This document shows, piece after piece, positions 53,567 through 62,140 of a stretch of 64,000 nucleotides of DNA. How positions within the stretch are numbered: position 1 is the stretch's first letter; every line of letters begins with the position of its first letter. The DNA is taken from the IMG/VR virus record IMGVR_UViG_3300036828_000755, positions 1 through 64,000 of that record; one strand, 5' to 3'. A program made the position numbers and the translations under genes. The notes beneath the pieces are model-generated. The model saw nothing but the letters and a program-made list of their open reading frames with translations, made no database searches and was not told the origin of the DNA. This stretch comes from a virus.

Positions 53567-53935
53567 TTATGATTCCAGCCAGGCTCGGTATGTGCAACTC
53601 CCACCAGCCTCGATGTTGGAGAGCTTGAGGCGAAGCGTAGCGCCAGCCACGCCCAGCCGAAGGTCGGGAAAGTCCTGCTTCTTGAAAGACTTCACCTTGT
53701 CGGCGGAACTGACGAGCGCGCCCTTGAAGCTTACCGCTGGGCCCGAGAGCGAAGCGGTAAAACCGTTGATCGAGTCCTCGAAGACGAACCGAACTAGTGG
53801 GACAGCTGAACCGGAGTCGGACAACTGCGAAACGTTCAACTTCAGCGTCCAGTCGCCGGTGATACCGGAAGTGTCTATGCCAACGCCCGTATAGGGAGCT
53901 GTCTGCGTCTGCGAATCAATCTGCGTGAGGGTCAT
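53567..53935 (-). CDS. Small head protein, possible capsid decoration protein
   Basis: A 122-residue beta-rich protein lacking Cys until C115. It has a TGDWTLKLNVSQLSDSGS strand pair, FVFEDSINGFTASLSGPAVSF, and a final GSCTYRAWLES. A strong ribosome site (AAGGAAGAGGT) and an immediate downstream terminator suggest high-level production. It is close behind the capsid gene, where decoration proteins are found. Function inferred from position and composition only. Confidence 0.75.
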   Translation of the reverse strand: MTLTQIDSQTQTAPYTGVGIDTSGITGDWTLKLNVSQLSDSGSAVPLVRFVFEDSINGFTASLSGPAVSFKGALVSSADKVKSFKKQDFPDLRLGVAGATLRLKLSNIEAGGSCTYRAWLES

Positions 53936-53981
53936 TTTCTGTTACCTCTTCCTTTTGAATTCCGGACGTATCCGGTACGAA

Positions 53982-54362
53982 TCACTCTGTCGGAACCTGG
54001 GACTTGGGACCCCGGCCCTTCTGTGCCGGCATCACGGTGGCATTGAGCGCCTGATTCGATTCTGCCCCACCGGTCACGATGACGTACTGCTGCTTCTTCT
54101 GCTGCTCTGCTCGGATGTGGGTCTTGAGCTGCTCTTCCTGCCACGAGTAGAATCGCTCGATCTCTTCCTCGCTCGATTCCCTGTGGGTCCCGTCCGTGAT
54201 CACTCGGGCAGCATTGCGGCAAGTCGCGCTCGCGATCGCGCCGGGGGTGGAGTTCCTTTCCCGATAAAAGAGGGAAGTAACGTGCACGACCCCGTCAGAA
54301 TGCTTTGCCTGGAGCTCCGCCTCTTTTGCTCGAAGGTCGGAGAAGTACTGCTTCAAATCCAT
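53982..54362 (-). CDS. Hypothetical head-region protein
   Basis: A 126-residue helical protein (MDLKQYFSDLRAKEAELQAKH, SSEEEIERFYSWQEEQLKTHIRAEQQKK), with a polar tail PAQKGRGPKSQVPTE. It lies between the capsid and decoration-like genes with a poor ribosome site. It could be a small internal head protein or a gp-type head completion factor; there is no motif to decide. Confidence 0.75.
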   Translation of the reverse strand: MDLKQYFSDLRAKEAELQAKHSDGVVHVTSLFYRERNSTPGAIASATCRNAARVITDGTHRESSEEEIERFYSWQEEQLKTHIRAEQQKKQQYVIVTGGAESNQALNATVMPAQKGRGPKSQVPTE

Positions 54363-54387
54363 GTTTATGGTCCCCTAAACAGGTCAA

Positions 54388-54409
54388 GGCCGCGCTTGCA
54401 GACGCGGCC
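54388..54409 (-). terminator. GC-rich hairpin after the capsid gene
   Basis: A 7-bp stem GGCCGCG/CGCGGCC with an 8-base loop, 27 bases after the major capsid stop. There is no proper U tract (TTGACCTG follows), so it is a weak terminator or a 3'-end protecting structure. Confidence 0.4.
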
Positions 54410-54435
54410 AACGACCAGTGGAAATGCGGCGAGGT

Positions 54436-55335
54436 TTAGCTGAGCACCTGCAGCCCGAACACGTTGCGAAGGACGGCGACGCCATAGAGCACGTCGACGG
54501 TAAACTGCTGCGCAAGGGTATTGGGGGCATAGCTCAACACTACGCGCATACCGAAGTTCCCGAGGGTGGCATACTCCGCCACGGCACCGGTATTCGGGAG
54601 AGGCTTGGGAAGCATGCGCATCACGAGGGCAAAGGCGTCCCGAGCAAAGGCAAGGTTGTACGTGGTGTTGCCAACCTTGGAAACGTACTGGCTGCGCATG
54701 ACAAAGAAATTCTTGAGTCTGCCGACCTGGCCAGACGGGATGACGTTCGAATACTCGGGCGAAACCTTGTCTTCCGAGAACCGCTGGATCTGGCGCATGT
54801 CAGAATAGGTCGAGCCGCTAACGAGCAAGAACTTCGGCAAGGAGTCGGAGACCTTCGCGTTGAACAGCGCAGTTTCAGCGCTATCGACCACGGATTCCGT
54901 GATCGTCGTGTTCCCGGTACCGACCAACGTGTTCGCAGTCAAGTTGAGGTAAAGCTGGGTAAGGTCGGTCTCGATTCGTTCCGCCAGCGAGATGATCGCT
55001 GGCATCATGTACATCTGGAGCAAGTCCGGGTGTGCCAGCACCCTCGTAACGTCCGGGATCTGGAAAGACGATTCCGCGTGCGTGTTGATGACCACCTGCG
55101 CATTACCAAGGCTGGGGTTCTGCGTCGCAACAGACCCGCCTTCTGCAATGTTGTTGGCGGCCATGACTGGCGGAATCGGTATATTGACGGTGTCCCCCTG
55201 GTTGGCGAGGTCTGCCTCATACGACCTGTTGACCAGGTTCCCCATGACGAGGTTACCGACCAACGCCGGCAAGGCGTCCGCCGCAACAAGTTTTACGATC
55301 GCATCAGCAACATTTGCTGAGGTAATGGCTGGCAT
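54436..55335 (-). CDS. Major capsid protein
   Basis: A 299-residue protein in the HK97-fold class, of the P22-coat-like branch by sequence style: VADAIVKLVAADALPALVGN, NLVNRSYEADLANQGDTVNIPIPP, a helical ERIETDLTQLYLNL spine, and PKFLLVSGSTYSDMRQIQRF. It is preceded by the scaffold gene, as is standard. AAAGGGAG precedes ATG 55335. About 300 residues fits a capsid protein without a fused protease or delta domain. Self-assembles into the shell around the scaffold. Confidence 0.88.
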   Translation of the reverse strand: MPAITSANVADAIVKLVAADALPALVGNLVMGNLVNRSYEADLANQGDTVNIPIPPVMAANNIAEGGSVATQNPSLGNAQVVINTHAESSFQIPDVTRVLAHPDLLQMYMMPAIISLAERIETDLTQLYLNLTANTLVGTGNTTITESVVDSAETALFNAKVSDSLPKFLLVSGSTYSDMRQIQRFSEDKVSPEYSNVIPSGQVGRLKNFFVMRSQYVSKVGNTTYNLAFARDAFALVMRMLPKPLPNTGAVAEYATLGNFGMRVVLSYAPNTLAQQFTVDVLYGVAVLRNVFGLQVLS

Positions 55336-55359
55336 CTAGTTGGCTCCCTTTCTTTTTTA

Positions 55360-56145
55360 TTACGCGTTCTGTAGCGCAGCGCCAATGGACGCCACTATGC
55401 TATCTCGAACATCGGACTTCATGCCGACCTTGATATCGTTCAAGTCGGCCTTAACTCCCATTCGAACTCCAGGACTCGCTGGTGCTCCTGAACCCGAGGC
55501 GCCAGAGGCACGCAACAGGTAGGAATGTTCCTTGGTAAGGAAATCCTTGACAAAGGCATCGATCGGGAAATCACTACCGTTAATCGTGCCAACGAAGGAA
55601 CCGTCGTCAAGTTTCCGTACAGCTGGCTCAACCAGCGTGAAGGCCGTGTTCGAGGCCGCGTCGCTGATGAAGTGCATGTTCCCGAGCGCCTGCCTCACCG
55701 TCCCGTGCCGACTGGAAGTTTCCGCACGCTTCTCGGCCTCTTCCTTCTCCTTGCGAAGCGTCTCAATCTGCTGTCCCTGCGCCTTAGTCGTGTCCTGCAA
55801 CTGCTTAAGCAGGACATTGGTCTGGGGATCCGGGTTACCACCACCCTGTGGAGTGGGGTTCGGGTTCGGGCTCGGGTTCGGGCTCAACTTCCCTATAGCG
55901 TCGTTGATAGAAGTGAGGGAAGCATTGATCGGCGTAAGCTGCTCCTGGATAGCGGGAGCAAGCCCCTCCTTCTTAAACTTGTCGAGGGCCCCGGCCATCT
56001 TCGCCTCAACTACCTTGTTGACCTCGGTAATGACAGCTTCCATCGTCAACACAGCATTTGGGTCCGCGCCTCCCGCACCTCCCGCACCCCCAGCAACTCC
56101 TGCCGGCGCCATGAGTGGGCCCGCGTGAAACCTGTTAGTCAACAT
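55360..56145 (-). CDS. Capsid scaffolding protein
   Basis: A 261-residue protein. There is a Gly/Ala-rich start, a helix (EAVITEVNKVVEAKMAGALDKF), a Pro/Asn linker of repeated NPNP type, then a coiled coil (TNVLLKQLQDTTKAQGQQIETLRKEKEEAEKRAE), and an Ala/Gly/Ser-rich end. This composition and the position immediately before the capsid gene are typical for scaffold proteins, which leave the prohead during maturation. No protease is found nearby. GAGGAG precedes ATG 56145. Confidence 0.85.
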   Translation of the reverse strand: MLTNRFHAGPLMAPAGVAGGAGGAGGADPNAVLTMEAVITEVNKVVEAKMAGALDKFKKEGLAPAIQEQLTPINASLTSINDAIGKLSPNPSPNPNPTPQGGGNPDPQTNVLLKQLQDTTKAQGQQIETLRKEKEEAEKRAETSSRHGTVRQALGNMHFISDAASNTAFTLVEPAVRKLDDGSFVGTINGSDFPIDAFVKDFLTKEHSYLLRASGASGSGAPASPGVRMGVKADLNDIKVGMKSDVRDSIVASIGAALQNA

Positions 56146-56173
56146 TTATCTAAGACTCCTCGATTCAGTTTTC

Positions 56174-56202
56174 ATTTTAGCACGCCGAAACAAAACAGGT
56201 AA
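56174..56202 (-). promoter_or_regulatory. Possible promoter before the scaffold-capsid block
   Basis: The 126-base gap upstream of the scaffold gene is AT-rich. On the minus strand TAAAAT (56179-56174) could be a -10 and TTACCT (56202-56197) a poor -35 with a 17-base spacer. It would boost capsid expression. Only one hexamer is good. Confidence 0.3.
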
Positions 56203-56271
56203 TAACTATTTTGCCTACGTCTTAAAAGTTGTTGCCGCAGAACGTCCAGGAATTTTTGTTTCTCCTCTCAT

Positions 56272-57414
56272 TTATGGAACGTACTTCACACGGTTGCCGT
56301 CAGCCGGGTCATACCAAAGCTGTTTCGATCCGGCCGCCGGAGCCACTGATGGCAGTGCTGAAACTGCCAGCGTCGGCGTGGTCAGTGCTGGGCCGGTGTC
56401 ATCCGGCGTACCGATGGTGCAATGGCCGCTATAGTCGATGATCAGCCGATTGGTTTCGTTTCCGCTGGTTCTGAACCAAATCCCGCTGCCCCCGCGTCCA
56501 GTGATTATGAGGTCGCTGCAATAGAGGCGAAACGATGACAGTCCACCGTTGATCGTGGCGCAGTGGACCACGTTGTTCGTCATGACCAGGTCATCCACCA
56601 AAGTCAGCGATGCTCCCGCGTCATCGGTGGCCCCGATGGTGCAGTGCCCTGCGGAATCGATTGACAATCGCTGTGTTGGCGTGCTTCCAGTCAACAAAGA
56701 CAGACTGCCGGATGTAGTAAAGAGGTTGTGACCCGCCGCATCAATGTCGAAAGACCACGGCGTTTGCGTGGCTGGGTTTCCCTGCAATCCTTGTGGTCCG
56801 GTTAAACCCTGGGCACCGGTTGGACCTGTTGCTCCGGGTGCGCCATCGGCGCCGGGAACGCCCTGCGGTCCGCTGCTGCCAGCAGGACCAGCAACACCCT
56901 GCGGTCCCTGCGATCCGGTTGCTCCGGTTAAGCCCTGCGGCCCAGCCAGGCCCTGCGGCCCGGGTGGTCCCTGGATGTTGCCCGCATCCGTCCACGTCGT
57001 GTTCCAGACCCAAATGTGGTCCGTGTCCTGCGTGATGTAAGCGTCGCCGGCATTGGCTGATGCGGGCAGATCCGCATGCGTCGGCACGCTGCCAAGCAGC
57101 TTGATGCCGGTGCCGGGAGTGCCTTGCGGACCGGGAGTGCCTTGCGGACCGACGGCTCCGGTTGAACCGGGAGGGCCTTGCGGTCCCTGTGTTCCGGGCG
57201 ATCCCTGCAAACCCTGCGGCCCCTGCATTCCGGGAGGCCCCGAGGAACCGGTGGGACCAGCTGGGCCTGGTGCTCCCTGCGGACCGGGCGGTCCCGGTGG
57301 TCCGGCTAAGCTGGCTTGGCTGATTCCCACGGAAAACTGCACCTTGGGTACAATAGTAGCAGAAAATGTCTGGCCAAGAACTACGGGAGCAGGAGATTTT
57401 TCGGTAGGAGTCAA
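56272..57414 (-). CDS. Collagen-like fibre protein
   Basis: Read from TTG 57414 (GAGG seven bases upstream) it has 380 residues. Two collagen-like G-x-x blocks, about 37-105 and 148-215 ([13 protein letters not shown] pattern), flank a [15 protein letters not shown] ... DAYITQD domain typical of phage fibre spacers. The C-terminal 150 residues use fibre modules also found in the giant fibres ([30 protein letters not shown]) and end NRVKYVP. It probably forms a trimeric head or neck fibre, since it lies in the head block rather than the tail block. Confidence 0.85.
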   Translation of the reverse strand: MTPTEKSPAPVVLGQTFSATIVPKVQFSVGISQASLAGPPGPPGPQGAPGPAGPTGSSGPPGMQGPQGLQGSPGTQGPQGPPGSTGAVGPQGTPGPQGTPGTGIKLLGSVPTHADLPASANAGDAYITQDTDHIWVWNTTWTDAGNIQGPPGPQGLAGPQGLTGATGSQGPQGVAGPAGSSGPQGVPGADGAPGATGPTGAQGLTGPQGLQGNPATQTPWSFDIDAAGHNLFTTSGSLSLLTGSTPTQRLSIDSAGHCTIGATDDAGASLTLVDDLVMTNNVVHCATINGGLSSFRLYCSDLIITGRGGSGIWFRTSGNETNRLIIDYSGHCTIGTPDDTGPALTTPTLAVSALPSVAPAAGSKQLWYDPADGNRVKYVP

Positions 57415-57418
57415 GGGT

Positions 57419-57829
57419 TTACCTCGCAATCAATGCCGCTGTTTTTGGGGAATTAAGCGGCACGCGGACAGAACCTGGGGCCAACCTTGCGGCAGCCGAC
57501 CTAGTTATGTCCTTGGTCACCTGCACAGTACCAGCCAGCAAGGTCGTGACCCACGAGTTGGCGTCCATAATCTGAAGATCCCAAACATATGTTGCCTGGT
57601 TCAAGTTAAGCGTCACGTTGTGCGTCAGGACCATCGTGATGGTATTCCCAACAATGCTGCACTGGAATTGCGCAGCCACGATGGAGTTGGAATCAGCAGG
57701 GCCTAGGCGAACCTGTGACTGGGCGACGTACCCAGTCAAGTCAGCGACTGTGCCGTCCGTATTCAGGACGGTGACCGTTGCTATGAAGTCATCGCCCTGG
57801 TAAATTTCAAGGTTCGCTAAGCCAGGCAT
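57419..57829 (-). CDS. Small beta-sandwich partner of the collagen-like protein (BppU-N-like)
   Basis: A 136-residue protein with [43 protein letters not shown] and [25 protein letters not shown]. This strand order is that of the Ig-like domain found at the start of baseplate upper proteins and in small phage proteins paired with collagen-like fibres. Its stop lies five bases before the collagen gene start, so they are co-translated. Probably an anchor that fixes the collagen-like fibre to the virion. Confidence 0.75.
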   Translation of the reverse strand: MPGLANLEIYQGDDFIATVTVLNTDGTVADLTGYVAQSQVRLGPADSNSIVAAQFQCSIVGNTITMVLTHNVTLNLNQATYVWDLQIMDANSWVTTLLAGTVQVTKDITRSAAARLAPGSVRVPLNSPKTAALIAR

Positions 57830-57839
57830 GGTCTTGTTG

Positions 57840-58115
57840 TTACTTCTTTACAGCATGAGCCTCGTGGCTAGTTTCTGCCGTCGTTGCGAGCGCTGGGTTA
57901 CTGCCGACCAACGTCAAGATCTGGGCAATCGTCGGCTGTGCACCAACGTCAGAATCAGAACCTCGTCCAGCAGAGTTATTCGCCTTTCCCCAGTTAACCC
58001 GGTCCAGGTATTCGTCGACTTGCCGAAGCTGGTACGGCTTAAGCGAGCCAAGGGTAGAAGACGCCAGGGCATTGAACTGCGCGGTCGTCAAGCGAGTGTA
58101 CGGAACTTTAGGCAC
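57840..58115 (-). CDS. Small hypothetical protein after portal
   Basis: A 91-residue protein starting at GTG 58115 with AAAGGAG upstream. The first half is helical (TRLTTAQFNALASSTLGSLKPYQLRQVDEYLDRVNW), the second polar. No known motif. Position directly after the portal suggests a small head protein. Confidence 0.7.
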   Translation of the reverse strand: MPKVPYTRLTTAQFNALASSTLGSLKPYQLRQVDEYLDRVNWGKANNSAGRGSDSDVGAQPTIAQILTLVGSNPALATTAETSHEAHAVKK

Positions 58116-58127
58116 GTTGTTTCTCCT

Positions 58128-59840
58128 TTATTTTGGGGTGTTTGGTGACGGACCCGCGCCACCTCGTCCAGGGGGTTGTATGGGACCCTTGCTGCCGGGA
58201 GATGGTAAAGCTCCCTTGTTGCCTTGAGATCCCAGGGCTCCCTTGAGGCCCTGCTTCGCCATCTCGACGCGCTTCTTGAACTCGTCTTCCTCGCGTTCTT
58301 CGATGGTTGGTCCCGCGTCGATCTCCTTGTAAACCTTGTCAATCTCCTCGCGGTTCGCGTCCACCATCCAGGCCTTGGCAACCTTCTTGTAGAGGTACTT
58401 CTCGAACAGCTCGGAGGGAACCTTGATGCTGAGGACTGAACTGACGGCGAAGACTTCCTCCGTCGTCATGTCCTCCTGGAAAGTGAACCCACGAACATCG
58501 GGATGTATGCCCTCATCCTTGTGCGCGTCGCGAACATCTACCAGGACGTCTTGCATATGACGACGGAGGTCGTCCCCCATGCCAGCCAGGATCTGCTTGG
58601 CTGGGGACATCTCGAGCTGCTTACTCTTGCCGGATTGCATGGCAGGGGTTGCCCGCATGCTGCGGCCCTGCGCCTGCAAGTTCATGGACCTGAAGCACTC
58701 CTCCCTCAGCGACTCCACTCGCTTGGCAGAATGCACGAAACTCTTGCCTTCTGGCTCAGACCACATGTACTCCGTGCCTGCGGGAAACTGAAGGTAGCCG
58801 CTCTCCGTCTGCGTCATGTTCGTCGTGTCGACGTCGCCGATGATGATCGGGATCGCCAAGTTGGACATGAACAACGACCAGGCGAGCGTGTTGTCCTGGT
58901 TAAGGTGATCTACCAGAAGGAGGTAGGCTCGGTTGGCGAGCCACAGCCCCTCGCTGAGGAGGACCCTGCGAACAGGCAAACGATTCTTGTGAGAAAGCGC
59001 GTGCTGCCCGCGACGAATGAGCACAGCCATTCGGCCAGTATCATCGTAGCCGACCCTAACTTGCTCCTCGTTTTTTCTCCGATCCTCGTATACCCGGTAT
59101 TCAGCCCTGTCATAGTAGTACCACGTCGTGACTATCTCCCGCTCCCCAAGGAAGTCCTGGTCCTCAACCTCGGTCTTTATGACCGCCCACCGAAGTTCTC
59201 CCCTCTCGTCTGTTCGCCAATTGATGACGTTCAATGGCGTGTAGGCAGCGAGGTGTGGCTCGAGCAGCCCGCGACTCTTCTCCTCCTCGAGGGTTTTCGG
59301 CGGTTCTTCTCCCTCGCCTAGCGACGTCAAGTCCGTGAGTACCCAGGCAGAACCATATGTCAGCAAGAACTGGAACGTCTTCTTCCAGAAATCGATGTAC
59401 GAGAGCCCGAGCCCGTCGCAATTCTCGAGGAAGTCGCTGAAGAACCCCGTGTCCCGCTTCTTCCCTTGCTGATCGAAGAAGATCTCCGGCAATGTGTCAA
59501 ACATCGCGGCGCCATACCACCCGAGCCCGGTACCTAGTATATTCTGGTACGTGAAGCGGTCCATGCGAGCGGCGTAGACTTCCTCATCTTCCCTCGGCCT
59601 CTTCTTGAGGACGCGCTCGCACTTGGCTTTCAGGTAGGACCCGCCCTCATACATCAGGGACAAGTCAACCCAGGCCTCGAAACGGGAAGCAAACTCGGGG
59701 TGCTGCTGGTTAAGCTTGTTGACGGCGACGTACTTGTCGCTCGAGGTAGCCCCGACGGGGAATATGGCATTATTGCCCTGGCCATAAACTCCCGGCGCGC
59801 CCACGAACGTCATTGTAGGATTTATCGGTGTTGTGGCCAC
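58128..59840 (-). CDS. Portal protein
   Basis: A 570-residue protein with the sequence style of large phage portals (DUF4055-like). It has an N-terminal helical wing with YLKAKCERVLKKRP, a middle beta domain (INWRTDERGELRWAVIKTEVED, REIVTTWYYYDRAEYRVYED), and a stem and crown with long helices. A low-complexity C-terminus is rich in Gly, Pro, Ser and Lys (about 530-570). It starts at GTG 59840. It forms the dodecameric ring through which TerL pumps DNA. Confidence 0.88.
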   Translation of the reverse strand: MATTPINPTMTFVGAPGVYGQGNNAIFPVGATSSDKYVAVNKLNQQHPEFASRFEAWVDLSLMYEGGSYLKAKCERVLKKRPREDEEVYAARMDRFTYQNILGTGLGWYGAAMFDTLPEIFFDQQGKKRDTGFFSDFLENCDGLGLSYIDFWKKTFQFLLTYGSAWVLTDLTSLGEGEEPPKTLEEEKSRGLLEPHLAAYTPLNVINWRTDERGELRWAVIKTEVEDQDFLGEREIVTTWYYYDRAEYRVYEDRRKNEEQVRVGYDDTGRMAVLIRRGQHALSHKNRLPVRRVLLSEGLWLANRAYLLLVDHLNQDNTLAWSLFMSNLAIPIIIGDVDTTNMTQTESGYLQFPAGTEYMWSEPEGKSFVHSAKRVESLREECFRSMNLQAQGRSMRATPAMQSGKSKQLEMSPAKQILAGMGDDLRRHMQDVLVDVRDAHKDEGIHPDVRGFTFQEDMTTEEVFAVSSVLSIKVPSELFEKYLYKKVAKAWMVDANREEIDKVYKEIDAGPTIEEREEDEFKKRVEMAKQGLKGALGSQGNKGALPSPGSKGPIQPPGRGGAGPSPNTPK

Positions 59841-59850
59841 TTATTCAGAA

Positions 59851-60063
59851 TCACTCCAATTCATCGATAATCTGCACAATCTTTTCCCTACCAAGGAACA
59901 GCCACGCCTCGTCGTTGAACACGTGCAACGAGAAGAGCGCACGGGCAAGTTTGATGTCCTCGGCTACTCGCACGCAAGTAGGCCACAGGACACTCAAATC
60001 TGCCCTGCGCATCTCAGCATACCACAATTCCCTGATGATTTGTAGCAGGCCTTTGAATTCCAC
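59851..60063 (-). CDS. Small hypothetical protein before portal
   Basis: A 70-residue protein from GTG 60063, rich in helix formers and aromatic residues (LLQIIRELWYAEMRRADLSVLWPTCVR). It sits tightly between the PEP-CTERM-like gene and the portal. No motif that I recognise, no clear membrane segment. Confidence 0.65.
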   Translation of the reverse strand: MEFKGLLQIIRELWYAEMRRADLSVLWPTCVRVAEDIKLARALFSLHVFNDEAWLFLGREKIVQIIDELE

Positions 60064-60065
60064 GT

Positions 60066-60800
60066 TCAGTTGCTGCGCAAATAAAGTCCACGATTCCTTC
60101 TGACAAAGATCAACCCTAACCCAGCGATCGCCAAGAGGATCGATGCCGGTTCAACTGTTGCTGAAGTGGTGAGCGAGGTGCTCGCACTCCAGTTCAAGTC
60201 CTCGCCCGCTGCCAACGTAATTGTGAACGCTTCATCGATCGAGTAAGGGGCAGAAAGCGAAGGAATGACGGCAGACTTGTCGTTGGAGAACGACCCTGCT
60301 GAAACGACCGGTGGCGTAGACAGGCCGGACGCGAAGGCCCCCGCCACGCAAGTTGACCCGAGCGGGTTAACCGTGGCAAGCACATCGGCAGAATTGACGC
60401 AGCTCTGGTAGGACATGGTACTCCCAGATGTCCCAACAACTACCGTCCCACCGACGTGGCTGAGCAGCGCGATGTTCGGCCCCACGGGCATGGTGAACTG
60501 GTCCGCAGAAATCTGGATCTGTATCGTTTGAGAAGTAGACGACAAGTTGTCCAGGTCAACGTTGGCCGACAGCAAATCAGCAAGCGTCGAGGTTCCCGGG
60601 TTGTTCGAAGTTGCGCCCAGGAGCGTGATCTGGAGCGGCGGCCCAGCCACGTTGGCGCAGCTTACCGGGGCCGGTGACACACTGTCGCAGGTCACCAGCG
60701 GCCCCGCCCCAACCTGGTACTGGATCTGGATTGTCCCACAATCCGCAACTGCAGCAAAAGCTGCTAGGTATGCGGAAAGCATAAGTATTGTTTTCTTCAT
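60066..60800 (-). CDS. Secreted protein with PEP-CTERM-like sorting tail
   Basis: A 244-residue protein. It has a Sec-type signal peptide (MKKTILMLSAYLAAFAAVA, residues 1-19), then a Thr/Ser-rich beta domain of about 190 residues with four to five Cys. The last 29 residues form a PEP-CTERM-like tail: EPAS at 217-220, a hydrophobic segment (ILLAIAGLGLIFV), then RRNRG. In exosortase systems such tails direct proteins to the outer surface and are cut near the PEP site. The first Pro of PEP is Val here. The gene has a strong GGAGGT and fits tightly between the ATP-grasp and small gene, so it is part of the late operon. Its job in the phage is unknown. Confidence 0.85.
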   Translation of the reverse strand: MKKTILMLSAYLAAFAAVADCGTIQIQYQVGAGPLVTCDSVSPAPVSCANVAGPPLQITLLGATSNNPGTSTLADLLSANVDLDNLSSTSQTIQIQISADQFTMPVGPNIALLSHVGGTVVVGTSGSTMSYQSCVNSADVLATVNPLGSTCVAGAFASGLSTPPVVSAGSFSNDKSAVIPSLSAPYSIDEAFTITLAAGEDLNWSASTSLTTSATVEPASILLAIAGLGLIFVRRNRGLYLRSN

Positions 60801-60802
60801 CT

Positions 60803-62140
60803 CTATCTTACCTCCATCAAAAGCTCAGGCGATCCTTCGCCGTTGCCTACCGAACATCCTTCTTGTTCCATGACCTCGGCGTGCATCTTGCTCAACTCCT
60901 CGTTCAAGTCCGTGCGGTACTGCTTATTCGGTATGATCAACTCGTCGAGCAACTCGTACGGCTCGTCGAATGCCTCGTAGCAATCGTCCGCCATCCCAAT
61001 CGCGTCCGCAACCACGCCCGACCCAACAGAATGGACCAGGCCATCACCGTCAGCCATGACCTCGAACAGGTAGAAGCAATCTTCCTTTCCTTCTGGTATC
61101 CCACGGATTGGCACACCAACGTTCGGGCAAACTTTCTCTATGTCCGACAATTTCTTAGCTTCAAGAGGGTATGGGGGGATGGTGACGCGAACAGCTGCAC
61201 CAAACTGGTCTGTCATGTTCACGGCCGAGGCCTGACCCTTGGCAACGTCGGACATGAACTTCCCAACCCCTCCACGGAGCATCTTTATCAAGGTCGGCAT
61301 AGCATCATAGCCGAACCTTGGGGTCCACTCAAGGCCCCACACCCCCTCCCCGTTGACCACGGTGTTCAGGTCCATCGGGCCAACGTACCCGGACTCGACG
61401 ATGAGCCTCTCGGCCCTCAATATCCCCTCACTGATTATCCTGCAAGTCTCGTCGTGCTCGGCCCACACGAGGTTTCCAGCACACCCGGTCGCTTGTCCCA
61501 GCTCCCCGTTCAAGGCTTTCTTGACCTCTACGGTATGGTTCAACGGACGCAAGAAGCGGTTGCCGTCGCACCATGCCTCCGTTGAAACACACACGCCCTC
61601 CTTGAACTCTTGCAAGATGAACGACTCAATTTCCTTCCCAAAATACTTGTCAACGTACTCCGCCCACCTGACCAAGTCGTCGCCATCGTGGGAGCAGTAC
61701 GTCAACGAGCAAGGGAGATCCTTGCCCGAGGGCTTGAAGACGAACCTCTTGCCATCGTCGTGTTCTTCCAGGAACGACCTGACCTCGTCCACGCTGAAGT
61801 CGTCGAACTTCGCCGTGTACGGTACCTTGATCCCGGCCTGCTCCATCAAGTTCAGCCCAAACATCCTGTCCTGCTCAAGCTCATCGGCAAACACCGAGCC
61901 CGCCACGGTCGCGAATCCTTCTTTACGGAGGTTGTCGGCAATGTCTCCCATGCCGGAAAAGTCGAATACCACGACCGTACCTTCTGCGGGCTCGATCTTC
62001 TCTGTCTTGGGTATCAGCCCGTCCCAGACAGAGCGATAGTCGGGCTGGTTGATGTACAGCTCAACCTGGTTTCCCTCCTGCTCAATCTGGTGAAGGAGGT
62101 GCGCGCCCTCCCCGACGTTCGACACCATCAAGAATCTCAT
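60803..62140 (-). CDS. ATP-grasp ligase, PurD (GAR synthetase)-like
   Basis: A 445-residue protein. The start MRFLMVSNVGEGAHLLHQI mimics the PurD N-terminal domain. The ATP-grasp core includes FVFKPSGKDLP (ATP-binding Lys), ILQEFKEGVCVSTEAWCDG, and MDLNTVVNGEGVWGLEWTPRFGYDAMP, where the Glu and Asn/Arg-type residues bind Mg-ATP. The C-terminal domain differs from PurD. PurD joins glycine to phosphoribosylamine; whether this one does so, or joins another carboxylate and amine, cannot be read from sequence. Its position in the virion operon, not with nucleotide genes, argues against plain purine synthesis. Confidence 0.85.
   Translation of the reverse strand: MRFLMVSNVGEGAHLLHQIEQEGNQVELYINQPDYRSVWDGLIPKTEKIEPAEGTVVVFDFSGMGDIADNLRKEGFATVAGSVFADELEQDRMFGLNLMEQAGIKVPYTAKFDDFSVDEVRSFLEEHDDGKRFVFKPSGKDLPCSLTYCSHDGDDLVRWAEYVDKYFGKEIESFILQEFKEGVCVSTEAWCDGNRFLRPLNHTVEVKKALNGELGQATGCAGNLVWAEHDETCRIISEGILRAERLIVESGYVGPMDLNTVVNGEGVWGLEWTPRFGYDAMPTLIKMLRGGVGKFMSDVAKGQASAVNMTDQFGAAVRVTIPPYPLEAKKLSDIEKVCPNVGVPIRGIPEGKEDCFYLFEVMADGDGLVHSVGSGVVADAIGMADDCYEAFDEPYELLDELIIPNKQYRTDLNEELSKMHAEVMEQEGCSVGNGEGSPELLMEVR

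Noticed and set aside
53488-53604. N-terminal extension of the connector protein
   Set aside because: It would cross a rho-independent terminator and overlap the previous gene; TTG 53487 has a proper ribosome site.
54418-55320. 300-residue plus-strand frame
   Set aside because: Complement of the major capsid gene; no start signal or protein-like pattern.
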